DNA from: Bactericera cockerelli
Taxonomy: Eukaryota > Arthropoda > Insecta > Hemiptera > Triozidae
DNA: 64,000 bases
Direction: 5' to 3'
Assembly (NCBI GenBank): GCA_024516035.1
Contig: CM044958.1
Coordinates: 21,749,568-21,813,567 of the forward strand
This document shows positions 12,201 through 26,000 of the stretch, one piece after another. A program made the translations under genes and the position numbers. Within the stretch, counting starts at the first letter, position 1, and every line of letters starts with the position of its first letter. Below the pieces are notes generated by a model that ran no database searches, was not told where the DNA came from, and saw only the letters and a list, made by a program, of their open reading frames with translations.

Positions 12201-15200
12201 AGAAAAGAATTGGTGATTTCTTAGCAATAAGGTAAGAAAAGACTTGTGGTGATCACACTAGATTTTTTATTTGAAAAAAAAGCAAGGAGCTAAACATGTT
12301 TTCTAAAAGCAAGGAGCTAAACACGTTTTCTAAAAATATGACATGTCTAATTTGCATATTTACTATTATTTTAATATGCATTACCTATTGTGTACTAATA
12401 ATCAAATAGTACATGAGTAAGCAATTTGTACATAATATCCACCTATTCGATATCCTGCTGATGTCTCTTCCCCAGTAGGTACTAAATGTTGATATCGTAG
12501 AACGTCCCAGTAAACTCATTTAATTGATTTAGAAAAAATGTTTGGTTGGGTGGCGTGGCGGTGGGCTTGCAAAAAATAAATAAATAATAATAATAGAAGG
12601 CAGATTGACGTCTTATATAATATACATATAATGTCTCCTTAAAAAAGTAGACTGGAGAAACTGGAAAAATGGTCTGGAAAACCTGGAAAAGTCAGGGAAT
12701 TTTACTTTGACCATTTGGTAGACACCCTGAATGACCATCCATTTTTATTCTACTATTTCATTTTCCTATTACTATGATATACTTAGTATTTTGAACTAGT
12801 TGTAAACTATTGTAACTTTATCAATATTACAAACTAAAGCTTTGCATGGTCTAACATTTTAATCTATATTAGTGCTTTTTTCCTACTTTTAACTCATGAA
12901 GTCTCTTGATTAAAAATCGTGATTAACTTTTTAATAAATTGGTCCTCGAGCCATAATATATATATGATGTTTTCCTCATTTCTCATTTATTGCTTGCATG
13001 TTGTATCTGTCATGTTACACACCTCCTACACAAACTCAAAATTAAAAATAAAAAATGGAGGTCGAGTGATTTGTTCACAAAATATGCACAACTTTGGCAT
13101 TAAATCGAAAAGATATATTTTTTTTTAATTTGGGTTTTAACGTCGCTTTCAACTGCAAGGTCATATCACGACTGGGGTTTTACCATTTATTGTGTGGAAA
13201 CTCGCAAACTACTCAATTCACCTTACCCAGCCCGAGTGGGGCCGAGAACAGCCAGCATCACGAAGGTTCGAATTTGAATTTTAACCCATCCATGTCCTGT
13301 CCTCACTGGACGTTGCTTAATTTCAGTGACGGATCGAGAACTGGTGCATTCAACGTGCAATTGACACTGGCTAAAAATATTTTGACACAAATTATCTTCT
13401 TCTTCTTTGTTTTTGCCTTTTCTCAAACCTACCTGGGGTAGGTATTGCTCAACCTCCGGTGATTCCCAAGTGCGTCCCAAGGGAACTTTTTTAACCCAAG
13501 TGCGTCCCAAGTAATAGCCCAAGTGCGTCCCGTATACCTGAATTCTAAATAACAATGAAAAGTCATAGATTTGAACTTAAATTATTTCTCTCTTTATTTT
13601 TTTTATAAATGAACATATTATTTTTATTTATTATATATTTTTTTTTTTTTTTTTTTTTAAGAACATAACATTGTTTCAAAAATTCTTAGAACTATAAATT
13701 GAAACAACAATACCAATGTTCACATTAAAATAAACTAATTAAGAACTTAGAACTATAGCGAACTAAAAACCAATTGTCTTACATTTGCTTTAAAAGCTTC
13801 CTTAGACAGTAAAAAGTCGTCTGTACTTAGGTGTACTTCATTACATAGAGTCATTGCTCTGTTCAGTGGCGATTCATGAAGTTTAGTAAGTCTAGGATGA
13901 GGAACTGTGAAGATTTCAATATTTGTATTTCTTAAAATGGGGTTTGGTGTTTTTTCCACTATTTTTTCTTTGAGTTCTAGACATGTAATATTATTGTTTA
14001 CAAGATTATAAATTAACATCATATATATACATATAATGTATACATATTATATCAAATGAACATTCAACTATCTATTTCAAATCGTAATAGGGTAAAAACT
14101 TGAAACTTACAATTTTTTTTTGGTTGGTGGCACATGTTTTACTCACATTAGGTATAAAGTTTGAAATTCTAGAAACAGGAATTTTTCTTTTGAAAAAACC
14201 AAATAAAGATTTTCATATAACCTCTTCGCGCCCTATGTCCTCGTAAGAGGACATTTATTTTATAGTCCCAAGTGCCCAAGCTTAAATTTTATACTGCCAA
14301 GTAGTATGAAATGTTTGTCCTCGGGTGAGGACACCGGTCACTTTGTACTACAAAACAAAAAATGGTGTTGGGCGCGAAGAGAATAGAAAATATTCCAACC
14401 CCGAGTGAAAATAAATTCCAAATTCCAATCCCTTCCACAGCTGTACAAGAAACTCCCCTCTCATAGTCTAGCCAAGCCGCAAATAGTCCCAACCCCGAGT
14501 GAAAATAAATTCCAAATTCCAATCCCTTCCACAGCTGTACAGGAAACTCCCCGCCCATAGTCTAGCCAAGCCGCAAATAGTCCCCGAGCAGTACGAGTAC
14601 GTCACAAAGCTGGTCCACTCATTCGACAGCTTGGATGACGACACCGGGGGCACCGGTGCCAGCAAGAGACCCCGCGGCTCCGTTCTCATCTTCCTGCCGG
14701 GTATACATGAGATCACCGAGATGCACACCGCCCTGGAGAACCATCTCTCCCCGTGAGGCTTTTTTTAAACTTCACGTCTCTTTAACATTTTATTATTATG
14801 GCACACAAATCAAGATATATATTTTTTTATCCGTACATAAGATACATTAACATCTGGAATAAACCATATTCCTTAGACGTTAACATGTAAGACTGCATTC
14901 AAATTCAAACTCCAAACTTTCGCAGGATATGCGCCGTCCGCCGTGAATGACACAGGATTGAAATTATTATTATTATACAACGCTTTATTAGGTCTAAATG
15001 GACATTATGTACATACAAATAATTATTTAACAATGAAAAAAATGGAAACAATATATACAATAAAAATGAAAAAGAATAGAAAAACATAAGTCCTAACTTA
15101 AGGGCTGGGTTATTGCCTATGGCAATCTCTTCCACGCAACCCTTTTTTTTTTAATTCCATCATGTCTTTTTTTTTTGAGGCGAGGCCGAATATGGTTCAC

Positions 15201-17045
15201 TGTGGCATTTAATTTTATTTATATTATGCTTTATTAAATAAGGCTTTTGAAATTTTGTAGTTTAAAAATTTAATTTTAGATTTCACTAGTGAAATTTGGT
15301 GATGTAGAAACTCAAGGGGCGCACTGTGGTCAAAAAAAGAAAAGCCGCTTGGTGACCCAAAATTGGACCAGTTGATATACATTTTTTAATTGAAACCCTG
15401 ATGTCCTGATGCTTAACCTCTTCGCGCCCTATGTCCTCGTGAGGGGACATTTATTTTATAGTCTTAAGTGCCCAAGCTAAAAATTTATACTACCAAGTAG
15501 CATAAAATGTTTGTCCTCGGGCGAGACCACCGGTCACTTTGTACTACAAAACAAAAATTGGTGTTGGGCGCGAAGAGATATGCCTTTTTAATTCGATAAG
15601 AGAATTTTTGTGAGGCTTACAGTTCACAGAACTACTTGTTATTTTCTAGTAACAGCGGCAAGTCCAGTGCAAAGAAACCCCAGACCCAATGGAAGATCGT
15701 GATCCTACACTCGACCATACCGAAGGAACAGCAGGACCTGGTGTTCACGCGACCTCCCCCGGAAGTCCGCAAGATTGTCCTCTCCACCAACATAGCGGAG
15801 AGCTCCATCACAGTGCCCGACATAAAGTATGGTGAGTCAACTGAGGCAACGTCCAGCGTGGTTAAGAATTGGTCGGTCCACTAGGCGCGGCCGGTGTTGT
15901 GGAACTGCAGCACCCCCAGACAAGAAGAGGTTTTTTTTAAGTCCTATCTCGTACACATTAAAAACCATTAAACATTTCTAGAATAATTAATTTAAATTTA
16001 TTATGATTGCCATGGTAATGAAAACTCAAACTTGTTTGGTACTAACTCAAACCCTCGTCTAAGCAACCTCTGCTGTGACAAGTTCAAGGTACTTTCCCTT
16101 CTCTCCTCACAGTTTGTTTAATCTTATCAATATTTATTAATAATAATTAGCTTTAATATTAATAATATTAATAACCAGTTAATATTAATAACCAGCGCGC
16201 GATTAGCTCAGTGGTTAAGCACTCGCTTGCCATGCGGAAGGTCCCGGGCTCGATCCCCCGTGCCGACAAAAATTTCTATTCTTAATTTGATTACAATTGT
16301 TTGTAAGGGATACCTTCCGGTGCGCTCGTGTTGACCCAGCACCTAATTGGGAAGTATTGTGTCACTTCTCGCCCATCAGAGTGGAGGCATACTACGGGAT
16401 GGGCAGGCTACAACATAGACCAAAAGCGTCTACAGTAGCTCCTGTTTCATTTCTACGAAATAAAAACGGCTGTGAAACGATCATCATTTAAAGAATCTTT
16501 AGTGGAAGGTAACCACCAGACGGGGTTAATGCTCAAAGAATTTTTTACCACCTAAAACTCAGAGTCTGTGTTTCAGATGGTAAAAAATATGAGTAAAATT
16601 CATGCATTGGGTGGGATTTTAACCAACAGATCCCTACGCTACCTGGATTACCAGACTAGCGCCTTAGCCACTTGACTACCAAAGCACAATTTAATATTAA
16701 CATATCATTTTTAATCATCCTATAAATTGAAATCAAACACATCGGCCGAGGTGTGAAGAACGCCTGTACAAAGAAAGAGACATTTGTATTACATAGAATA
16801 CTAGCGGGCTGTCGCCCGCTTTGCGGGCCGAGGCATGGCCGTGAAAGCAAAAAATCCTTTTTCGCCAATGGCAGGTGTTGTAGTGGGAATTTCGAAAAAT
16901 CCCGTCTTATTGCACATCTAGACTAAGACAAAGCTACCTACCAAATTTCAGCTTGCTAGGTATTACGGTATGGGCTGTAGAGCGATGATCAGTCAGTCAG
17001 TGACTTTGACATTTATATATTAAGATGGTATTGTAAAAAAATATA

Positions 17046-17089
<44 letters not shown>

Positions 17090-20000
17090 TCGTCTTATTT
17101 ATACTGCCAGATTAGGACTATTAAAGTCCCATTATTCCAGCAGTAAGCCCAAGACGTGGTAAAAATCCTAAATGGGAGGATAACTTGTCATGTCCCGGCT
17201 GGGTTTCGAACCCACGACCTCTGGAATCATTGGATTAACAAAGTGCGGCCTTTACCACTGAGCTACCGGGAGAGACATATTTTTTATTTTGCTAATAGAC
17301 ATATTTTTACATTTTTTTTATTTTTGCATTATGTATGTTCCAGTGATTGACTTCTGCCTGACCAAAGTGCTGACAGTGGCGGAGGGTTCCAACTACTCTG
17401 CCCTATCTAACTTGTATTATGTATGTTCCAGTGATTGACTTCTGCCTGACCAAAGTGCTGAACAGGGGCGGAGGTGTTCTCCTACAACTACGTCGCACTC
17501 TTGCAGCTTGAGTGGGCCTCGGATTCCAGCTGTCAGCAGAGGGCGGGGCGGGTGGGGAGAGTCTCGGAGGGCAGGGTCTACTACATGGTCACCTCGTAAG
17601 TTTTATTTATTTATTTAGAAACTCTTTATTAGTAAACATATCGTCGTCCCAAACACGAAGTGGCGTATCTCAAAAAATGGACATTTGAGATTTTTGGCGT
17701 ATCTAGTTCTAATCATGGTTTTTTATCACCTCACGAAGGGCATATCTCTATCTCAAAGCGTTCCAATTTTATGAGTATATTTAATTTCGGCGTATATTGT
17801 TTCGAATATTTCTTTCAAAGAACGAGCTGACGTATCTCGATTTACGCTACTAAAGTTTGTATTTTGAAGATACGCCACTTCGTGTTTGGGACGACGATAT
17901 ATACAGACAAATAATGGTAAAATTTAAATATAAAACTGACAATATTAATAATATAAACAAGAAAAAAATAAATAAAATATATACATATGTCCTAACTAAA
18001 GGGCGGGGTTATTGCCCATGGCAATCTCTTCCACCCAACCCGTCTACTCTCTTTAGCTTTTGCTCTCACTTGGGTTAAGCGGCACAGAATGGCTAAGGCA
18101 TTAACTTCGCCCCGGATTACAAAACAATTGTAATTAAAAATTAGTATTGATCTCTATTATTATTTTTTTTTTGTACATAGATACTTTTTTTGTAAAAAAA
18201 TTTTGTACTAAGTTTTTTTTTTAAATTATTGTTATTAATTCTTTGTTGATGATTGTTTTGTAAAAATAAATAGAGTGCAAATAAATAAAATAAATAAATA
18301 AATTTGCCACCAAAGTGGTACATTTTGAGACACATAGCCCCGATTTAATGAGCGACACTAAAGCGGAGACTGTTCTATATTATTCTTATCATAGCCAACC
18401 ACATATCTGGAATCACTTGCAGTAACAGTGTCCACCACAGCAGTGTTCATTAGTTCGGGCCTTAGTCATAGATGGATACGATCTTCTTTTGATACTGTTG
18501 TATTTTAAGTACATAATTAAGAATTCGAGGTATCTATACATATAAACAGAATGTAAACTGCAAAGAAAAAAATACTGAGTTTGAACAAAAATAATAAACA
18601 TCTATAGAGCATAATTGATTCAGCTTGCTTGCTATGAAATAATCTCGAAGCGAGTTCATTGTTAGTAAGGGGTATTGTGTATTTGTGTAACTATTGTATC
18701 AGGCACGGGGAGTTTGTTCGATATCTCTTAAAAGCAAAATCCACTCACTAATTGATTGACTGATTGGTCTATAATATTCATAGTGACAATATCTACGGCA
18801 GTATACAAAGGTTTTCTGGTTTCTACCTGTGCAATAATATAGGTGTTTGAAAAGTTATCACATTGAGTGCCACGTCGCACTCTAGCGTGTGACAGTGCTC
18901 ATTCCATTTAGACACTGTCACACGTGCGACAGTGCCTAAGAGTACTCCACGTACAACAGCCTGAACTCTCTTATAAGCTCTGTCATACTCCCGAGTGCGA
19001 CATGACACACAGTGTGTTAATATGATGTAAATGTTTCTCTCAGGAATATGCACTTATATTGGGGAAATATTATTACTACACTATTGTTTCCATTTAGGCA
19101 CTGTCGCACGCTACTGTGTGACCAGAAATTAAAACCAAAATATGTGTGGATCCTGAGGAAACATTAGAGAATTAGCCTTGGCATGCAATGTGCTAAGAGG
19201 GAATAAGAGCCATATCGCGGTCAAAAAGTGTTAGTATTGAGCTATCTACTTCTAATTCTAACCTAAAACACTTCTGTATAGTAATTAATTTATTACAGTG
19301 AATTCTATCACGAGCTCCCGATTGCGGACCAACCGGAAATGCTGCGAAGTCCGCTGGACTCTCTAGTCCTCTCAGCTAAGATGTTGGACCTGGGTGACCC
19401 GGTTCATATCTTTGGGCTAGCTCTAGACCCTCCTGACATAGGCAACATCAAGCGAACCATTCTCTCACTCAAAGAGGTAAGTTTCAAGTTTAGTATTGTA
19501 TTCTGATGTTCATGTACATTGTACATCTAGTACAACTTCTCACTTTTCTGTTTATACTGATTAAAATAGAGAGGTTAGTTGATGGCATGAATTACCAGAA
19601 CTAATTCCTGATGATGAGAGCAAATAAGCTCGAAACAGCTGTCCATGTATGTTCTGATGTTCATGTACAAACATCTAGTACAACTTTTCACTTTTCTATT
19701 TAAACTATACTGATACTTATACTGACCTACTAACTTATCAAGAGAACCATTCTCTCACTTGATGTTTACAAGTGTTATAAATTATAACACTTAAACCATT
19801 TATTCGTTTTCAGTATTTAAAAAAAAAAATGTATAATAATAATTCCGTGTCCGTGAGAATGCGACAGATACCTATATTACGGTGGTGAGAGGATTATATG
19901 CAGTCCCAGATCCAATTTCTAGGCTGCTTTTATATCCATTGATTCTATTTGGTTTTGTCTCTTAAAAAGAAAATTTTGAAATTTGTCTGCTGTAGGGTAT

Positions 20001-23000
20001 GATAGAAAAATAAATTTATTTATAATCTACGAAATGCGATATTAATCCACTGCTGTAGCTATGACAATAAAAGACAGTCGAATTTGGATAGAAAAGAAAC
20101 CTCAATGAAAGAGAACAATTTCCAGGTCCAATTATTATTAAACATGTTGGATCAAATTTTATTTACAATAAAGTAGGTACATAGAATATTTACATAGAAA
20201 TTGAAATAAAACAAAACTTGATCAAGGGCGGTGCTAATGCCAACGGTATTCTCTTCCTTATGGCAAAATAACCTCTTGAGAAGAGAAACCTCGATATAAG
20301 AGCGAAAAAATTCAGGTCCCTTGAGTTCCCTTAACTACGTTGGACTGTAAAATTTACGAGTCTTGAATCACTAGAGAAGTCAGCATACAAAAATTTTGTT
20401 CCTACTCGTTTTTATTCGTCTTTTTTCGTCAAAACAGAGCATTTGGGTGCTGCATTAATGGTATTACAAGAAGTATCCTACCGAAAAGTGCCCAAAAACA
20501 CATACGTGGTTCTTCTAGACAACTATTCAAATGACTTTTTTTTTTCGTAGCCATGAAACAGGAGCTACTGTAGACGCTTGTGGTCTGTGTTGTAGCCTGC
20601 CCATCCCATAGTATGCCTCCCCTCTGATGGGCGAGAAGTGACACAATACTTCCCAATTAGGTGCTGGGTCAACACGAGCGCACCGGAAGGTATCCCTTAC
20701 AACACAACTGTAACCAAATTTTGAATACAAATTTTTGTCGGGGCGGGGGTTCGAACCCGGGACCTTCCGCATGGCAAGCGAGTGCTTAACCACTGAGCTA
20801 TTCGTGCGCTCTTGTTGAATTGTCTGCTGTAGGGTATGATAATCGTGCACTGGTTGTCAAGTGGTTAAGGCGCTACTCTGGTAATCCAGGTAGCGTAGGG
20901 ATCCGTTGGTTCGAATCCCAACCAGTGCATGAATTTTTCCTCATTAATTTGAGTTTGTGACCACATAACAATAAGACTCTGAGGGTTAGGTGGTAGAAAA
21001 TGCGTTGAGCATTAACCTCGCCTGGTGGTAACCTTCCACTAAAGACTATTATTATTATTATAAAGGACTTTTCAAGGATGTCACTTGTCTCGCCCTCAGA
21101 TCGGCGCCCTCTTCCCCACCACGGATGGGGAGTACCGCGATGACGACGGGGACCTGACCGTGATGGGGAGGACCATGTCCTTCCTGCCTGTGGACCCGCG
21201 GGTAGCCAAGCTTATCTACCTAGGCTACGTGTTCAATGTCCTGGACGAGTGTGTCATTATGGGTGAGTGGCTCTTCTATTTCTTTCTCTCTGTCATTATG
21301 GGTGAGTGGGTGTTCTATTTCTTTCTCTCTGTCATTATGGGTGAGTGGGTGTTCTATTTCTTTCTCTCTGTCATTATGGGTGAGTGGGTGTTCTATTTCT
21401 TTCTCTCTGTCATTATGGGTGAGTGGGTGTTCTATTTCTTTCTCTCTGTCATTATGGGTGAGTGGGTGTTCTATTTCTTTCTCTCTGTCATTATGGTAAG
21501 TGGCTGCTATATTCTTTCTCTCTGTCATTATGGTGAGTGGGTGTTCTATTTCTTTCTCTCTGTCATTATGGTAAGTGGCTGCTCTATTTCTTTCTCTCTG
21601 TCATTATGGGTAAGTGGCTGCTCTATTTCTTTCTCTCTGTCATTATGGGTAAGTGGCTCTTCTATTTTTTCTCTCTGTCATTATGGTAAGTGTCTAATCT
21701 ATCTCTCAGAGACAGACCGAACACTGTCTACAACTACTTTCATAAATAAAAAAAAATTCACAACAATATACCTCGACTCTCCATTGATTTTCTCCCTCAT
21801 AACTTACAACGCACATTTCTCTACTTTAGACCTTAGTAATAATATTACCCCATTCAAAGAAATGTGTAAAGAGGCTTTATCTTTTCCCCTGTAATATTTT
21901 TTAAATTTAAAATCCTGTTACCTGTTTACGTAATTGCATATAATATGCGTGTAAACAGAGATAAAAAATACTGGGTGTTCTATTTCTTTCTCTCTCTACC
22001 TGTCTGCCCCGGTAGCTCAGTGGGTTTACTGCTGGAATTATGGACTCATTATTATATTACGCTTTATTAGATACAATGAAATTTAAAAAAATATATAGAT
22101 TGCACAAAGAGACAAGAACAAAAAAGAAATAAAGTCCCGGTAGCTCAGTGGTAAATCCCGGTAGCTCAGTGGTAAAGGCGGCACTCTGTGGACCCAGAGA
22201 ATCCAGATGTCGTGGGTTCGAAACCCAGCTGGGACATGATAAGTTATCATCCCATATGCGTTTTTACCACATAATAATATGTCTTGGGCTTACTGCTGGA
22301 ATAATGGGACTTTGAGAGTCTTAATCGGGTAGTATAAATAAGGTGATATTATTATTATTATTACATTACGCTTCGTTAGGTATAGACAAAGTACAATACA
22401 ATGAAATTATAAAAAAATATATCTATAGATTGAACAAAGAAACAAGAACAAAAAAGAGAATAAAGTTAATGTCCTACCTAAAGGGCGGGTTATTCCTGTG
22501 GCAATCTTTTCCACCCAACTAGTCCTAATCGGTCAGTAAATAAGGCGATATTATTATTACCTCTTCTCTAATCTACTTGGGGTCAGATTGTTTCAAGTCT
22601 CTTTCTTCACTTGTTTCCGTCTTCCTTTACTTTATCTCTCCACCTAACCTTGGGCCTACGAGGTATAACCGTTGTGACTAATACCCGTAGTCTAGAGTTC
22701 CTGAATTCAAAAATCCGATCATGCTAGGCTGTCATTTCCGGCCCAACCTAGGCTAGGTGAGGTTAATATGGGTGGCTGGTACGTTTCCCAGCGAATGGAG
22801 GGTAAAAACCCCCATCCTGAATATTTCCAATCAAGACATTAAAACCAAATAGAATCAACTGGTCACAATAGATCTAATTAGACCGTAGTATGAATTGTAA
22901 GGGTTTCACTGAAAAACCTACCGCCAGGTCAGATAATAATAATTATAAGCTTCTCAATTTCCCTGATCACATAATTTTCACCTTTTCTCAAAATGTGTCC

Positions 23001-26000
23001 AAACTCTGTATGAACACCTTGATTCCCTGGTGTAGTTGTCGTGACTACTACGTGTCGAGATCTTGTAAGGTCAATTCCTAAAGAAAAATATCGGTTACCA
23101 ACCAATCAATTAGGGTGTAAATTTCGTTTTTTCGGCCCAAAATTTGTACGCTGTTAGATAATATATTTATTTTATATCACAAAGACTTCGTTTAATGAAT
23201 TTGTGAAGGGGAATGAGCCCGCAATGCTGGCTGCATTCCCCCTCTGGATGGCCAGGCTTAGACGCTGTGTGAGGTAGGTAGCTGCTCTCCCATCTCCAGT
23301 CTCTTCAACTAATTTTTTTTTCCAATTCCTGAATAAATTTAGTTGTCTCCTCTCCCCAGCAGCTCCCAACGAAGCAGCATCTAAAACTTTCGCTCCTCAA
23401 ATTTTCCCAAACTTTTAAAATAAATTTAATCCACTTTTATTTAAACCTTTTATACATAATATATACAGTTCAATACATCAAGTTATGTTTACTGACAAGA
23501 TATAATATTGTTATGGATGATTATGTTGATATTCCATCTACTTCTTCAACAATTTCACTTACAAGAAACAATGACCAATTTTGTATTTGTAACAAGAGAT
23601 CAAATAAAGCTCCTGTTCTTCAATGTTCTCGATGTGAGATCTACTTTCATGGTGAATGTATTAAATTACCCAAGACAGATCTGAAATATCTTTTGGACTC
23701 TAGTAACTTTTGGCTATGCCCAAAGTGTTCGAGTCTTGCAGCAGGAAATTTATCGAGTACGGAAAATACTAAATCAACTGAGGATGGCAGGATACCCTGT
23801 CCTTTTAGCCCACATCGCACTTTCAAGACTGAGAGAACATTGGAAATACATCTGAAGAAGAAAACATACTGGTGAATCTATAACTCCCCAAGGAAATTCT
23901 CAAAGTTCTGAGGATGTTTTGACTGAACTTATTAATTTGAAGTCCACTGTTCAAACTGTTCGACGAGTCCCGAAATCGGCCAGATTTTGTGCTGCCGATA
24001 AATTGACCACAATAATTGACTCATGTCTACAGACTAAATCACTCGCTTCTTTCAGGAATCTATTGTTGTTTGGATACACTGCTTTTGATATTACAGATAA
24101 GTCAAGCAAATTGACATTGACAGCCAGAATCAAAACAAATTTGAACAATGTATCGAACCCCAGTATTCAATATTCCACTCCTAAAGTGACTCATAGAAAA
24201 GTCAAGAATGTAGAAATGAGCTTAAAGAAGAAAGTTGAATTAAAAGTGGCGGATTTTGATATCAAGGGTGCCGTGAGACTCCTTACCTCCACTGATACAT
24301 TAGCTGATTTCAATGACGAAACCTTGAATGAACTTCAAACGAAACATCCTCAAGCTTCCTCAGATTTAAATTTCCCTGTTGCTCCCGATGATTCGTGCCC
24401 CTATTTCACACTAACTACAGGTGATGTAATGAAAGGAATCAATTCATTTTCGCCCGGATCAGCGCCCGGACTAGATGGAATTCGACCACAGTTTTTGAAG
24501 GATTTGATATCTAAATCTGCAGGAGAAGCAGGTCTTCGAGCTCTACAAGCCATTACTAACCTATGTAATTTCTTTTTATCAGGTCAACTACCTACAGATC
24601 TGTGTCCAATTTTTTATGGTGCCAGTCTGTGTGCTTTGAATAAAAAAGATGGCGGCATCAGACCAATAGCAGTTGGAAATACATTCAGGAGATTAACAGC
24701 CAAATGTGTATCTCAAAAACTCCGACCGATTCTTAATGAATACCTCCTTCCCCATCAATTAGGAGTGTCTGCCAAGATGGGCTGTGAGTCAGCAATTCAT
24801 GCGACACGAACTTACTTGAATCAGCCGGCCAATAATAAAAAGATCTTACTGAAAATTGATTTTCGTAACGCATTTAATTGTGTCAAGCGAGACGTTCTTC
24901 TACATCAAATAAAAGAAATAGTTCCAATGGCTTATCCGTTCCTCTATCAGTGCTATAGAAATTCATCCCACCTCGTGTTTGGAGACAAGATTATTTCATC
25001 ATCTGTGGGCGCTCAACAAGGTGATCCCTGTGGACCAATGGCTTTCAGTTTGGCAGTTCAAGATATTGTTACCTGTATGAAGTCTGAACTAAACATCTGG
25101 TATCTGGATGATGCAACTCTCGCTGACACTGCTGACAAAGTACTTGAAGATTTTCAAATGTTGATTAATCAAGCTGGTAAAATAGGTTTGCAAATCAATC
25201 CATCAAAATGTGAACTGCATTTCATCTCTAGTACAATTGATACATCAGTGCTTTCCAGTTTTAAATCCATAGCCCCTGGAATAATAACTGTCGATCAAGA
25301 TAATTTAACACTCTTGGGTGCTCCTATTTTTGAGAACGGTCTGGTTAAACAGTCTAAAGAAAAACTTGGTAAAGTTGAGATTTTGTTTGAAAAAGTTGAA
25401 ACATTGAACTCTCATGTTGCATATACTCTGATCAAGAACTGCTTATATGTCCCAAAATTCAATTTTTTATTACGTACCTGTCCCTTATGGAAATTTCCTG
25501 ATACCATTAAGGAAATGGATGATCTTTTAAAAAATACGTTGGAAAATATTTTAAACACTCAACTGAATGGCATTCAGTGGGTACAAGCATGTCTTCCAAT
25601 CAATGCAGGTGGCCTCGGTATTCGTTGTCTACAAGATATTTGTCTTCCTTCTTTCTTGGCTTCCGTGTATGGTGTTTCGCCTCTTGTGTCTACTCTCCTG
25701 AACTCACAGGGCACAGAAGTGAGCCTACACAATGAAGCTTTGATCTGTTGGAGACAAATTCATGGAGACAGTCTACCTGAAACACCTCTCCTTCAGAAAC
25801 AATGGGTAGAAATCCAAACCAAATATGTCATCGACAACAACATTCTTTTTACCAATCCAACTGATGCTGCTCGTTTTCAAGCCCTCCAACAGAAAGAATC
25901 CAACGCATGGTTACATGCAATTCCATCAAACAATGTTGGAACATTTTTGGATGATAATTCTTTCCAACTCTGCATGGCACTTCCTTTGGGTTGCAAGATC

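Noticed and set aside
16195..16275. True tRNA genes (also 20750-20815, 22155-22237, 42894-42970, 45656-45735, 48083-48160)
   Set aside because: Each tRNA-like head is followed by the same SINE body in several copies, and the heads have mismatched stems. They are SINE promoters and not tRNA genes.
23172..23396. Independent - strand gene
   Set aside because: It is the C-terminus of the retrotransposon, displaced by inversion, inside the same 13-bp target duplication.
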